Notes under the pieces: generated by a model
Database searches by the model: none
The model's input: the letters and a program-made list of their open reading frames with translations, nothing else
What the model was told of the DNA's origin: nothing
Shown: piece after piece, positions 1 to 7,973 of the stretch
Position numbering within the stretch: the stretch's first letter is position 1
Layout: each line of letters starts with the position of its first letter
Origin: a virus
Direction: 5' to 3' (one strand)
IMG/VR virus record: IMGVR_UViG_3300043772_001253
Span: 1 to 37,828 of that record
Length of the DNA stretch: 37,828 bases
Position numbers and translations under genes: made by a program

Positions 1-187
1 TATCCATTCGCCAATAACTAAGATTGCCCCCATCGATATTGATAGGCACAACTTGCCCCGTACCGCTGTAAACGTAGGGGACTGTGGTCGTGCCATCACT
101 CCGTAATTCAGCAAGGCAATGTATAACGCCCAAACGTCCAACGGTTTCAAGTTTTAAGTTTAGGTAGTTTACTATTGCTTCGGTCAT
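1..187 (-). CDS. Neck/tail protein N-terminus, cut by the window edge
   Basis: The first 62 codons of a gene start at ATG 187, overlapping the upstream stop by ATGA, and run open off the left edge. The product begins MTEAIVNYLNLKLETVGRLG and ends at the edge with NLSYWRMD. The ORF at the opposite edge (IVGKYGVNQMSGTYDLRLV) looks like its direct continuation, with one base missing between the two edges. Together they would form a protein of about 876 residues whose first 200 or so residues resemble a neck or tail-completion domain. Its place right after the capsid, connector and completion-like genes fits that role. The name is inferred from gene order; the coding call itself is firm. Confidence 0.75.
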   Translation of the reverse strand, partial: MTEAIVNYLNLKLETVGRLGVIHCLAELRSDGTTTVPYVYSGTGQVVPINIDGGNLSYWRMD

Positions 188-741
188 GATTGAAGTAATT
201 TTGTCATTTCAAAAGCGTATATCCTTTGAAAATCGTCTTTCTCTTTTTGCGTGAATGCCACAAAGTTACCGAAACGCTTTATATTGCCTTTTAGCTTATC
301 CACATTCTCCGACCTCCGCAATGCTTCAACGTAAAGGTTATTATTGACTTTAATAACCTCACCAACTGGAGGCGCGCCCGTTGTGTTGGTTTTCTGTGAG
401 TTTGCAAAGTCGCTTTGTAGGTCATTTGTCAAACGCATATTAACCGTGTTCGGGTCGAAGCCTTGCTGCTGTTTAAGGTCGTAATAACTTGGGTAGTACG
501 TGGTCTTTATTTGCTTGCCCGTCTTGCCTTTGTGAGTTCCAGCCCTTCTTAAGTCCTTGTCGGCTACATAAAGGGCATCTGTTTTATTGTAACTCGCGCC
601 ACTTATGCCATCGCTAAAAATCCGAATTACCCTATCAGCGTGGACGGATTGAGCCGCGATTTGCAGCGGAGTATTTAGGGCTATTGCCTTTGCCTTCTCG
701 CGCAACTTAGCCGCAAATTGTTCGGGCGTTAGTTGAGCCAT
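184..741 (-). CDS. Putative head-tail or tail completion protein
   Basis: 185 residues, start ATG 741. The N-terminus (MAQLTPEQFAAKLREKAKAI) is helical and charged; the middle has a YYDLKQQQGFDPNTVNMRLT stretch resembling the Y-x-x-x-R-x-x-x-G...VdLrlTGdL pattern I associate with small completion proteins of Bacteroidota phages. It ends with a stop overlapping the next ATG (ATGA, 184-187), so it is translationally coupled to the neck/fibre gene. It lies downstream of the capsid and connector genes, the usual place for gp10-like or neck proteins. The function comes from position and loose resemblance, not a decisive motif. Confidence 0.6.
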   Translation of the reverse strand: MAQLTPEQFAAKLREKAKAIALNTPLQIAAQSVHADRVIRIFSDGISGASYNKTDALYVADKDLRRAGTHKGKTGKQIKTTYYPSYYDLKQQQGFDPNTVNMRLTNDLQSDFANSQKTNTTGAPPVGEVIKVNNNLYVEALRRSENVDKLKGNIKRFGNFVAFTQKEKDDFQRIYAFEMTKLLQS

Positions 742-833
742 AACTGAAAAGTAAAAGATGTATAAGTGCGTGTAAATCGGCAGTAACCTAAGCCACTAAT
801 CCACTCGCAAGCCCTATCCCTTTCGCGGATCAT
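729..833 (-). CDS. Small protein of 34 residues between two neck genes
   Basis: A 34-codon frame starts at ATG 833, overlapping the stop of the upstream gene by ATGA, and ends at 729, overlapping the start of the next gene by 13 bases. The product starts MIRERDRACEWISGLGYCRF and continues with an aromatic-rich tail (TSFTFQLWLN). It fills the whole 87-base gap between its neighbours, and the ATGA junction is the pattern used throughout this phage. Two cysteines and two tryptophans suggest a small structural or accessory protein. No family is recognised. It could be a chance frame; the coupling argues against that. Confidence 0.5.
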   Translation of the reverse strand: MIRERDRACEWISGLGYCRFTRTYTSFTFQLWLN

Positions 834-1819
834 GGCAAGGTCGTTCTAATTTGAATGCCTCGTCTGCAATTAAAGCAAATCGGGTCGTTAGGTAGGTTTA
901 CGGTATTGAACACCCTATCCATTGCCGTGTTAAAATTATCGCGGTACATACTTTGCCGCGCTACAAGTTTATCGTAATCGCGAACCGTGTTTGTGTTGCC
1001 CCTCGAAGTGTTGTAAAGCGCGTATTCCATAACTAACTCCGCAACCTTAAAGAGTATTGGCATAGCTAATTGCTGCCTGTATTGGCACATCCAACCTTCG
1101 GCATCACATTCCATTGATACGTTCAATATAAGCCCTCCCATGTCGCTCAAAGTTGATTGGGTAAGTGGTGCGCCTATTGTAGCCGTTATTGCCTGTGCGG
1201 TCACGTGTGCGTTAACGCTGCACGATGTCGGGCAAGTGTAGCAAGTTTGCCCCGATGTAGTTGGAGTTGTTTTGTAGGCTGTAATTGCGCTTGCGTTGTA
1301 AATGATAAGCAACTTTTCAACCCGATATAATGCGTTCACGTCAACGCTTATTTCTTGTCCAGCTATTGCCGCCACTACTTGACTGCCTAAAGTTACGCCC
1401 GTAATACCATCCACAAATAAAACCGTTACGTTGCCCGTGTAATTACCGATGAACCCAACACTTGTAACCCGATAAGCTAAGAAAGGCATAGGGTACTTGC
1501 GCCAAAGTTTAACTCCTTTGTACTTAGCCAATGCAGCCGAAGTGGCTAAGGATGTGCCAGCGTAACCAATCGTTTGAGTGCTTACCACCGTCTTGGCAAC
1601 AAACCCATCTTTCATGTGGGCTGTAATTGAATCAATTACCTCGCGAACCGCTTGCGACCTTAGCGCGATAAACAAATCGTCCACGCTTGGATAATCGTTT
1701 TGGTCTACATAAGACGAAAGTTCGGAGTAGGTGACTTTGGTATTTAGGTAGGTATTTGCAGCCGTACTAATGTCGGCACAACCTCCTTGCAATCCTATAA
1801 GTGTTTCTAAGCAAGTCAT
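830..1819 (-). CDS. Putative head-tail connector/structural protein
   Basis: 329 residues, start ATG 1819, just downstream of the capsid gene and its terminator. The sequence is mixed alpha/beta, with a cysteine cluster near the middle (CYTCPTSC) and a C-terminal CFNCRRG, so metal binding or disulfides are possible. The central part is beta-rich (VTVLFVDGITGVTLGSQVV); the C-terminal third is helical (LVMEYALYNTSRGNTNTV). No enzymatic motif is visible. Position after the major capsid protein and before completion-like genes suggests a connector or minor capsid role. It starts about 69 bases after the capsid stop, so its expression depends on read-through of the terminator at 1835-1869. Confidence 0.55.
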   Translation of the reverse strand: MTCLETLIGLQGGCADISTAANTYLNTKVTYSELSSYVDQNDYPSVDDLFIALRSQAVREVIDSITAHMKDGFVAKTVVSTQTIGYAGTSLATSAALAKYKGVKLWRKYPMPFLAYRVTSVGFIGNYTGNVTVLFVDGITGVTLGSQVVAAIAGQEISVDVNALYRVEKLLIIYNASAITAYKTTPTTSGQTCYTCPTSCSVNAHVTAQAITATIGAPLTQSTLSDMGGLILNVSMECDAEGWMCQYRQQLAMPILFKVAELVMEYALYNTSRGNTNTVRDYDKLVARQSMYRDNFNTAMDRVFNTVNLPNDPICFNCRRGIQIRTTLP

Positions 1820-1834
1820 ATCGCAAATTTAAGT

Positions 1835-1869
1835 AAAAAAAAAGGGGTTAGGTATTAGCCCAACCCCTT
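1835..1869 (-). terminator. Rho-independent terminator after the capsid gene
   Basis: Read on the minus strand, an 11-bp stem (arms 1842-1852 and 1859-1869, one G-U pair, six-base loop) is followed by a run of nine T (1835-1843). It sits 19 bases after the capsid stop and 16 bases before the next start. It probably ends many capsid transcripts and lowers expression of downstream neck genes relative to the capsid. Confidence 0.85.
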
Positions 1870-1887
1870 CAATTTTAGGTTATCAAA

Positions 1888-2973
1888 TTATTCGCAAGCA
1901 GAAATATCAGTACAAACTACTTCCAATGCTGCAAGTCCTTTTACGCCTTCAAAGTTGCTGCCAACTTGGTAAAGGTATGCTGGGGCTGTGTAGTATTGGT
2001 ATGTTGCACGTATGTTGATGTTCCAATCATCACAAAGGCGTTGCATACGGTAGTCAAACTTCATTCCAGTAGCTGGGTCAAAGATGGTATCTGCGATGTT
2101 TGAAGAATCCGACAACTTGTTGAAGTCAGCTTCGTACAAGCTAAATCCAACGGGGACAATCGAACCAAGTCCAACAGCAAGGTTGGTAGCGTTAACCGAT
2201 GACAAAGCAGCAGCAAGGTGACGGTCATAAACCGCGGCCAAACCGAAACGCTCGATAATTGCCATCAAGTCATAACCAAGTCCATCAGATGAACCACCAG
2301 CTATTGCCTTACGCAAGTAGCTTGCCAACTCATTCGCTCCAAAGATTGAAGCTCCGTTAATGCGTGACATCAAAAGAGCGGTTTGGATTTGCTCAAACAA
2401 AGCGGAGTTAACAGGACGTGCCTCCGTTCCGTTTGCCAAAGTCGTATTCACTTGAAGGATGCCACCGCCTGTGAGGTTAGTTCCAAGAATGTCAGCGGTA
2501 TCCTGTGACCATCCACCGAATTGAGTAGCAGCAGCAAGGGCAAGACGCTCACTTTCTTTCTCCTTAATCCCGTTGATAATCTTTTGAACCTTACGTGCAA
2601 CAAATGCGCTGTTTTCTTCGCAAGTACCAACCAAATCGGAAGGGCTAACTGTGAAGTCTTTACCTACGTTCAAAGATGTGTCAAAGCTGTAAGTTTCAAC
2701 AAAATCGCATTCCGTGTGAGTAGCCGCACAACCCGAAGTGTTTTCGTTGATGTCGGATGTTAGGAATGGTTGGTCATAAACAATCTCAACCTGACGCACT
2801 TTTGACGCGCCTGTTAAGCCTTTGATTGTTGAAGCAGACCGATTACCCTCGCTCATTACGTGGGTAAGGAATGGCAACGCAATGGGAGCCATATTGTTTT
2901 GGTTAGCAAAAGCAGAATCCAAAGAGTTCTGAATTGCTGGGCAAGTTACGATTTCGCACAATGATTGTGACAT
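1888..2973 (-). CDS. Major capsid protein
   Basis: 361 residues, start ATG 2973 preceded by the A-rich leader TTAAAACTAAAACATC. Features consistent with a capsid protein: size, position after a scaffold gene, an own terminator, and a C-terminal region with motifs such as FDYRMQRLCDDWNINIRATY and AAYDRHLAAAL-like helices. The N-terminal part includes short cysteine-containing segments (MSQSLCEIVTCPAIQNSLDS). No HK97 signature is strict enough to quote, so an HK97-fold is inferred from virus class. It assembles the icosahedral shell together with the scaffold encoded upstream. The role is well supported by context; an alternative such as tail tube is unlikely between scaffold and neck genes. 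Confidence 0.8.
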   Translation of the reverse strand: MSQSLCEIVTCPAIQNSLDSAFANQNNMAPIALPFLTHVMSEGNRSASTIKGLTGASKVRQVEIVYDQPFLTSDINENTSGCAATHTECDFVETYSFDTSLNVGKDFTVSPSDLVGTCEENSAFVARKVQKIINGIKEKESERLALAAATQFGGWSQDTADILGTNLTGGGILQVNTTLANGTEARPVNSALFEQIQTALLMSRINGASIFGANELASYLRKAIAGGSSDGLGYDLMAIIERFGLAAVYDRHLAAALSSVNATNLAVGLGSIVPVGFSLYEADFNKLSDSSNIADTIFDPATGMKFDYRMQRLCDDWNINIRATYQYYTAPAYLYQVGSNFEGVKGLAALEVVCTDISACE

Positions 2974-3070
2974 GATGTTTTAGTTTTAAGGTTAGAATCT
3001 TGAACAGTAGGCCGTTCAATTCGCCAAAAAACATTTTAGGGTATGTCACACCCGAAGTGTACTCGTATTC

Positions 3071-3850
3071 TTAATGCCTTGCAGCTACCTTCTTGACGTT
3101 ATTCTGTCCGATTGGTGGCGTGTAAGTGGTGGCAAAGTTAGGTACTTTTTTTGAATCAATTACAGCACCTAATTTTGATTCCTCAAACTTCGCTTTAATC
3201 ACTTCCTCATAGGTAGCTGGCTCACCGCTTTTAACTTTTGATTTGATTAGCTCGCCTTTAATATCGCGAACAATCGGGTTACCTTCTTCGCTCAAATCAA
3301 ATTTGAATGTTTCGTTCAGGTCTGCTTTGAATCCCTTAACGGCTAAAGGGCTTGCGGCTTCTGAAAACTTCAATCCTTTTAGCACATTCTCAAATTCGCC
3401 TTGAATCTTGCCCGTACGCTTTTCAGAAACAACCGCCTCTTTAAACTGGTTAAATTCGTTTTTAGTACCCTCATGCAAGCCACTCAAATCTTCAAGTTGC
3501 TTCTTGTACTTATCCAAATCACCTTTGAACTTTGCCTCCGCTTGTTCAGCAGTCAAACCTTTTGCAGCTTCCAATTCGGCAAATCGTGACTTAACCGCGC
3601 CCGCAAAGATTGATGGCAAATCAGTAAGGTTTTTATCCTTTAATTCGGACGGGTCGATTTCAACGCCAATATCCTTAAAGCCCTTTTTGATGGCGTGGGA
3701 AACTTTACCATTCAATTCGCCCAACGCTGTTGAATGCCTTTCTGTTGGCACGTACTTCGCGTTTATTTCTTCTTTGACGTTATCAATAGTGGTTTCGGCT
3801 GTTATGGTTACTCCCAAAAAGTCGGCAAGGTCTTTAACTTCAATTGGCAT
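3071..3850 (-). CDS. Capsid scaffolding protein
   Basis: 259 residues from ATG 3850 (MPIEVKDLADFLGVTITAET); a longer frame from 3898 exists, but 3850 gives the short 11-base overlap typical here. The middle (about residues 75-150) is highly charged and helical, with heptad-like LEAAKGLTAEQAEAKFKGD and YKKQLEDLSGLHE stretches that suggest a coiled coil. The basic C-terminus (NNVKKVAARH) resembles the capsid-binding tail of scaffold proteins. Gene order portal, small protein, scaffold, capsid matches many siphoviruses. It would guide shell assembly and be lost before DNA fills the head. No protease domain is visible, so shell maturation by a separate phage protease is not supported. Confidence 0.7.
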   Translation of the reverse strand: MPIEVKDLADFLGVTITAETTIDNVKEEINAKYVPTERHSTALGELNGKVSHAIKKGFKDIGVEIDPSELKDKNLTDLPSIFAGAVKSRFAELEAAKGLTAEQAEAKFKGDLDKYKKQLEDLSGLHEGTKNEFNQFKEAVVSEKRTGKIQGEFENVLKGLKFSEAASPLAVKGFKADLNETFKFDLSEEGNPIVRDIKGELIKSKVKSGEPATYEEVIKAKFEESKLGAVIDSKKVPNFATTYTPPIGQNNVKKVAARH

Positions 3851-4142
3851 CTGTTTTTGATTTACGTGTTTGTTTTGGTTTTTCAATTGGCGTTTCAAAT
3901 TCCTCCAATGGCAACGGTTCGGGTTTCCTTACTTTAGGCGCAAGGTATTCAAAGCGTTTAGCAAGCTGGCTAAATTCGTCTTTAGTTAATTTGTCCTCTA
4001 AATTCGGATCGCTTACTTCGATGCTCTTAATATTTGGCAGTTTAAGTAACCGACTAAAGAACTCACCCGTTAGGGCTTCATAGTTGAAAAGGCGCAATTC
4101 CTTACCGTTAACTATGCACTTGATTAAAGTGTTTTTAGGCAT
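3840..4142 (-). CDS. Small protein between portal and scaffold
   Basis: 100 residues, start ATG 4142, overlapping the portal stop by 8 bases and the scaffold start by 11. The N-terminal two thirds look folded (KNTLIKCIVNGKELRLFNYE), followed by a proline-, glutamate- and lysine-rich tail (KPEPLPLEEFETPIEKPKQT) ending in basic residues. The pattern, a small domain with a disordered charged tail, suggests an adaptor or head-assembly factor. I do not recognise a family. It is clearly coding, by codon pattern and tight overlaps on both sides. Confidence 0.65.
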   Translation of the reverse strand: MPKNTLIKCIVNGKELRLFNYEALTGEFFSRLLKLPNIKSIEVSDPNLEDKLTKDEFSQLAKRFEYLAPKVRKPEPLPLEEFETPIEKPKQTRKSKTDAN

Positions 4143-5934
4143 TCAATATTTGATTGGTTAATAGCGAATTAGGCACAAAGGTATTCAATTTTGCCCTTTC
4201 TACAAGTTTTGCCACGCGTTCGGAATTATCCAACTCCAAGAACTTAGGGTCTTCTTGTATCAACTCTTGCGCAATCTGAATAGACGAATCATGTAGGGTA
4301 ATTTGCCACGGCTCTATTGAGTTGGTTGCCTTACGCAATGCGATGGCCGTGTCGCTTAAAGCAAACAACTTGTCTGCAATAACAATAGAACTTAGAACCG
4401 CCTGTGCATCAACGTCTGAACTAAGTAGATTGTTCATTAGTTGGTAGAACAACGTGTGCATAATGTACGCTGGGGCTTCGCTATCCCTTGCCATTTTAAT
4501 CTGCTCCCAAATATCGGCTTCGGTTCTAAAGTCAAACGTCTGCGGGTAAATTAAAGTAGGTGCAAGGTCGGCATCTTCATAGCGTTGGAATGCGATGCGA
4601 TGGTTAGCGAAATCAAACACATCGAATATCTGCTCACTCACGCCCTTAACAAACGAAAACATAGACTGTTGGTCTATTGCCATGCCCGTGGCAGTCATAT
4701 CCTTTGAGCCCTTCACATCGCTTGTAGACGTTTGAAGGTGCAGAATAGATCGCGCTTCTTTAGTATCAATATCAACTTGCTCGCGAACGAAAGACATTGC
4801 ATTGGTGGACGGTTCTACGTACTCAACTAAAGGATAGTTGCTCGCTTGCCCTTCGCTGAATCGGTCTGAATCAGTCCATAGCAAAGTACCCATCGGGCTA
4901 ACTGGTCGATATGCCCCTGTGCCTTGACAAGCCCCACACGTACCTACGTCTTTGCCCGTTTCAATTGAAATCAAATGTCCGTTTTGGCAGTTGCTTACTT
5001 CATCGTGGAACTCGCACTTTGAAGCCTTCATTATCCTAAATGGAAACGCACTATTAGCTATTGATAGCTGCAAGTAATTGCGATTTGTTAGGGCTAAGTT
5101 CAGCAGACCAACAGCGTAATAAAAAGGACTTACCCAATATATACTGCCATCGGGCGAAATCTGTGGCACTCCCTTTAACTCGATAACAGGAAGTATGCCC
5201 TCACCGTGTGCAAAGTATTCAGAGATTGCGTACGTGTTTTCGGTTTGTCTGCCCACTTGCTCAATTCTCCAAATGGTTTCGCGGGTATACAAATACATAA
5301 CCCGACCCATTCTATGTTCTTTGCCGTTGTACTCGACCCGTGACATTTCAGCACTTACACAAAGGGCATAGTGGCCGCTTTTGTAGTCGATTACTTTGTC
5401 GCTGGCATAGTAGTATATCGTTGGCTCAAATAGCTTTTGGTCATCAACTCTACTTTCGCCATCCTCACTTTCTACGTACTCAAAACCATGAGGCATAACG
5501 GCAACTAAACCGTTTGCATCTTTTGTTTTAATGGACGGTAATACGCCTTTTACAAAGGTTTCAACCGAGCCATAAATAGGCAAGTCGGTAAGTAGGTATT
5601 TCATTAAGTCCTCACTACCTTCCTTTGGTATTACTTGCCAGTTGGAATCTATAAACGCCCTACCAATAACGGTTAGGTAGTCTTGGAATACTTGCGATGT
5701 GGTATTGGTATAATTGTCCTTTATATACTTTTGCTGCTCCAAATCTTGGTTCGGGGCGCGGTTTCTAAATAGCTTTTCGGGGAATACGTTAGGGTCGGCA
5801 TGGACAAGTATAGAATTGCGCTGCTCGATTGCGGCAACGTAGCCATCCCGATACTTAGGAATATCACCTTTCTTAGTGAATTTCTCAACTTCAAGAACCC
5901 TATCCAGTAACTGCCTAACCTCTAATTCGTTCAT
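4135..5934 (-). CDS. Portal protein with a zinc-finger-like insertion
   Basis: 599 residues, start ATG 5934 (ATGA overlap with the small upstream gene). Size, acidic/helical character and place before scaffold and capsid genes indicate the dodecameric portal through which DNA enters the head. The N-terminus contains FRNRAPNQDLEQQKYIKDNY and helices typical of SPP1/HK97-type portals. Unusual: residues 307-336 hold C307, H310, C316, H320, C333 and C336, the last two in CGACQGTG, a DnaJ-like knuckle. This looks like a metal-binding insertion in the middle of the protein, near where portal proteins have the wing or clip. The C-terminal 150 residues are helical (crown-like). The portal role is inferred from context and size. 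Confidence 0.7.
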   Translation of the reverse strand: MNELEVRQLLDRVLEVEKFTKKGDIPKYRDGYVAAIEQRNSILVHADPNVFPEKLFRNRAPNQDLEQQKYIKDNYTNTTSQVFQDYLTVIGRAFIDSNWQVIPKEGSEDLMKYLLTDLPIYGSVETFVKGVLPSIKTKDANGLVAVMPHGFEYVESEDGESRVDDQKLFEPTIYYYASDKVIDYKSGHYALCVSAEMSRVEYNGKEHRMGRVMYLYTRETIWRIEQVGRQTENTYAISEYFAHGEGILPVIELKGVPQISPDGSIYWVSPFYYAVGLLNLALTNRNYLQLSIANSAFPFRIMKASKCEFHDEVSNCQNGHLISIETGKDVGTCGACQGTGAYRPVSPMGTLLWTDSDRFSEGQASNYPLVEYVEPSTNAMSFVREQVDIDTKEARSILHLQTSTSDVKGSKDMTATGMAIDQQSMFSFVKGVSEQIFDVFDFANHRIAFQRYEDADLAPTLIYPQTFDFRTEADIWEQIKMARDSEAPAYIMHTLFYQLMNNLLSSDVDAQAVLSSIVIADKLFALSDTAIALRKATNSIEPWQITLHDSSIQIAQELIQEDPKFLELDNSERVAKLVERAKLNTFVPNSLLTNQILNA

Positions 5935-6047
5935 GCTGCCTTTTCCATTACGATATAAAAGTCAGTCAATTGGCAGCCTGACTTCTTGCCGCCACACCGC
6001 CCCCGTATTGGCCTATCTTGAGGACGTATCTTTATATTTCGTGCCAT
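5931..6047 (-). CDS. Small basic protein upstream of portal
   Basis: 38 residues, ATG 6047 to TGA 5931; the stop overlaps the portal ATG as ATGA. The product starts MARNIKIRPQDRPIRGRCGG and has two cysteines, six arginines and four lysines, so it may bind nucleic acid or metal. A TAACTTTG sequence (6052-6059) lies five bases upstream of the ATG and matches a Bacteroidota -7 box, but I see no -33 partner, so promoter status is doubtful. The gene fills the otherwise empty gap between portal and the dehydratase gene. No family is recognised. Confidence 0.6.
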   Translation of the reverse strand: MARNIKIRPQDRPIRGRCGGKKSGCQLTDFYIVMEKAA

Positions 6048-6067
6048 GCCACAAAGTTAGTTAATTT

Positions 6068-7060
6068 TTAACGTGTGCTTTCTTTGCCGTTTATTTCATC
6101 CGTCCAATGCTCACACATTTCGATTATCATGCTTTCAAAAGTGTAGGTTGGTTGCCATCCTAATTCGCTCCGCAACTTTGTCGAATCGCCTTTCAAGTAT
6201 GGCAATTCCTCCGCACGTAAGTATTTCGGGTTAAGTGTTACATGGTCGCGGTAATTTAAATCAAAGTAACTAAACGCCAATTCGCATAACTCGCGTACGG
6301 TGTGCGTTTCCATCATGCTGCAAACGTAATCGGTAGGCTCGTCAAGTTGTAACATGGCGTGCATCACTTTTACGTAGTCTTTAGCGTGCCCCCAATCGCG
6401 TGACGCATCTAAGTTACCCAACTCCAAAACATCCTGTTTGCCGTGTGCAATCATAGCGGCGGCTTTGACTACCTTATTCGTTACAAAGTCAACACCTCTG
6501 CGTGGGCTTTCGTGGTTGAATAGAATACCATTGCTTAAGTGCATACCGTAAGCCCTCCGATAATGCCTGACTACGTTGTATGCAAATACCTTGCTGCACC
6601 CGTAAGGGCTAACAGGATTGAGCGGTGTTGTTTCGCGTTGGTAGCCGTCCTCATCACAACTAAGCCCGAACATCTCGCTGCTACTTGCTTGGTACATCTT
6701 TGCATTTGGGCAAACCCTCCGCATTGATTCAAGTAAGTTAATCACGCCCACCGCATCGGTCTGAACGGTGAACTGTGGCACGTCAAAGGAAATGCGAACG
6801 TGTGATTGCGCGGCAAGGTTATACACTTCATTAGGCTGTACATCTGTGAGTATACGTTCCAAACTTAACGGGTCGGTCATATCCCCGTAGTGCGTGTGGA
6901 AATTCGGATTAGGGTAGCACAACTTTAGCCGTTTAGATTCTTGCACGATGTTTGAACTCGCCCGAATCATTCCGTGAACCTCGTAGCCTAAGCCAAGAAG
7001 GTACTCGCATAGGTAGCTTCCATCCTGACCAGTGCAGCCGCTTACAAATGCTTTATTCAT
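6068..7060 (-). CDS. gmd: GDP-mannose 4,6-dehydratase
   Basis: 330 residues, start ATG 7060 (ATGA overlap). This short-chain dehydrogenase converts GDP-D-mannose to GDP-4-keto-6-deoxy-D-mannose, the precursor of fucose, rhamnose and perosamine sugars. Seen in the sequence: the glycine-rich NADP site SGCTGQDGSYL (G8, G11, G14), the NLAAQSHVRISFD segment, catalytic SSSEMFG (about residues 126-132), YGCSK (Y153, K157), and FNHESPRRG. Length is slightly under that of bacterial Gmd (about 345-375). It lies with an FkbM methyltransferase and two putative glycosyltransferases between portal and minor head genes. It may supply a deoxysugar for virion or host-surface glycosylation. No fucose synthase gene is nearby, so later steps would use host enzymes. 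Confidence 0.93.
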   Translation of the reverse strand: MNKAFVSGCTGQDGSYLCEYLLGLGYEVHGMIRASSNIVQESKRLKLCYPNPNFHTHYGDMTDPLSLERILTDVQPNEVYNLAAQSHVRISFDVPQFTVQTDAVGVINLLESMRRVCPNAKMYQASSSEMFGLSCDEDGYQRETTPLNPVSPYGCSKVFAYNVVRHYRRAYGMHLSNGILFNHESPRRGVDFVTNKVVKAAAMIAHGKQDVLELGNLDASRDWGHAKDYVKVMHAMLQLDEPTDYVCSMMETHTVRELCELAFSYFDLNYRDHVTLNPKYLRAEELPYLKGDSTKLRSELGWQPTYTFESMIIEMCEHWTDEINGKESTR

Positions 7061-7302
7061 TTCTGCTGAAAGTGTTTACATCCAAAGTTCTCACTCACGA
7101 GAATTTCATCGTAGAAAACTATGTTTTTGTTTAGTGTTTTGCAGCCTCCCGTTTCGGTATAAACGCTCACCACTTCCTCCGTACTTAGGTCAAATTGTAG
7201 CTTGTCGTTTATAGTAAATGCTTGCCTTATTTCGCCCGTTTTCAAATTACGTGTTGCCCTTGTAAACTCAGGCTCGTAATGTTTGCAATCCGCGCATCTC
7301 AT
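7057..7302 (-). CDS. Small Cys-rich zinc-ribbon-like protein
   Basis: 81 residues from ATG 7302, which makes an ATGA overlap with the upstream methyltransferase (a start at 7314 is possible but gives a longer overlap). It opens MRCADCKHYEP and closes with FGCKHFQQK, with GGC at about residue 54. The pattern CxxCxHY...GGC...GCKHF suggests a single metal site formed by the two ends of the protein. Similar small CxxCxH proteins occur in many phages with no known role. It is coupled on both sides (ATGA at 7057-7060 to gmd), so it is co-translated with the sugar genes. Confidence 0.65.
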   Translation of the reverse strand: MRCADCKHYEPEFTRATRNLKTGEIRQAFTINDKLQFDLSTEEVVSVYTETGGCKTLNKNIVFYDEILVSENFGCKHFQQK

Positions 7303-7973
7303 ATCGGAGTACATATTATGTCCACTTGCGCCCCCTCAATACTTTCGTTCTTGTAAAGGTTGCGGTACTCATAACCCATTGAATCTAACAGGGCAAGCAA
7401 ACTTGCGCGGCTTTCTCCTTGCCTTTCAAGTGCGGTTTCGTTCACCTCTATTAACATAGTAGGTGCGAATTTTTTAATGGTTAACGCTGCGCCTTTTAAC
7501 GCTTTAACTTCCATGCCTTCGCAATCCATCTTAATAAAGTCGCATTCGGGTAGGTTAATTGAATCCAAAGAAACGCATTGGATATTGCCCTCCGCGATTG
7601 CGTGAGTAGCCCCAGCGTTAATGTCGTGGGCTAATCCGATGGTGTGTTTCTTATCGCTTACACCGCGCTTAAAGCATACCGTGTTATCCTTGCCCTTCAA
7701 ATTATACTCCAAGCACTCAAAGGCTTTCGGGTTTGGCTCAAATGCGTATACCGAACCACGTGACCCGACCCGATTAGAATAGGCAATAGTATGATCACCA
7801 ATGTAAGCCCCTATGTCAACTACCGTAAAGCCCTTATGAATAAACTCATCCAATAGCGGCAACGTACTGCGGTCGTGGTCTAATCGTTGGTTCTCAATTA
7901 CCCACTTGCTTATGTGAGTATCGCCCTCAATTAACGCGACTTTTTTACCGTTTGGAAATTCGTGTATTATCAT
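7299..7973 (-). CDS. FkbM-family methyltransferase
   Basis: 224 residues, start ATG 7973 (ATGA overlap). Class I S-adenosylmethionine-dependent enzyme: the SAM-binding motif VVDIGAYIGDHT lies at residues 51-62, YAFEPNPKAFECLEYN near 76-91, and the family-typical FIKMDCEGMEVKALKGA follows at about 145-161. FkbM proteins usually O-methylate sugars or polyketides. Beside gmd and glycosyltransferases, methylation of a glycan on the virion or host surface is the most likely role. Methylation of a protein cannot be excluded. Family assignment is firm, substrate is inferred. Confidence 0.88.
   Translation of the reverse strand: MIIHEFPNGKKVALIEGDTHISKWVIENQRLDHDRSTLPLLDEFIHKGFTVVDIGAYIGDHTIAYSNRVGSRGSVYAFEPNPKAFECLEYNLKGKDNTVCFKRGVSDKKHTIGLAHDINAGATHAIAEGNIQCVSLDSINLPECDFIKMDCEGMEVKALKGAALTIKKFAPTMLIEVNETALERQGESRASLLALLDSMGYEYRNLYKNESIEGAQVDIICTPI

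Noticed and set aside
2974-3070. Hairpin GGGTGT/ATACCC and a 43-codon frame between scaffold and capsid genes
   Set aside because: Stem is short and the T-run begins seven bases later, so termination is weak; the frame runs into the capsid start and has poor composition.
3408-3860. Plus-strand frame of 150 codons
   Set aside because: Antisense to the charged scaffold gene; composition (Ser/Leu/Phe rich) is what the complement of Lys/Glu codons gives.
6052-6059. TAACTTTG as a promoter for the small gene before portal
   Set aside because: Perfect -7 match but only five bases from the ATG and without a -33 TTTG at 19-21 bases; likely chance in a gene-end AT-rich sequence.
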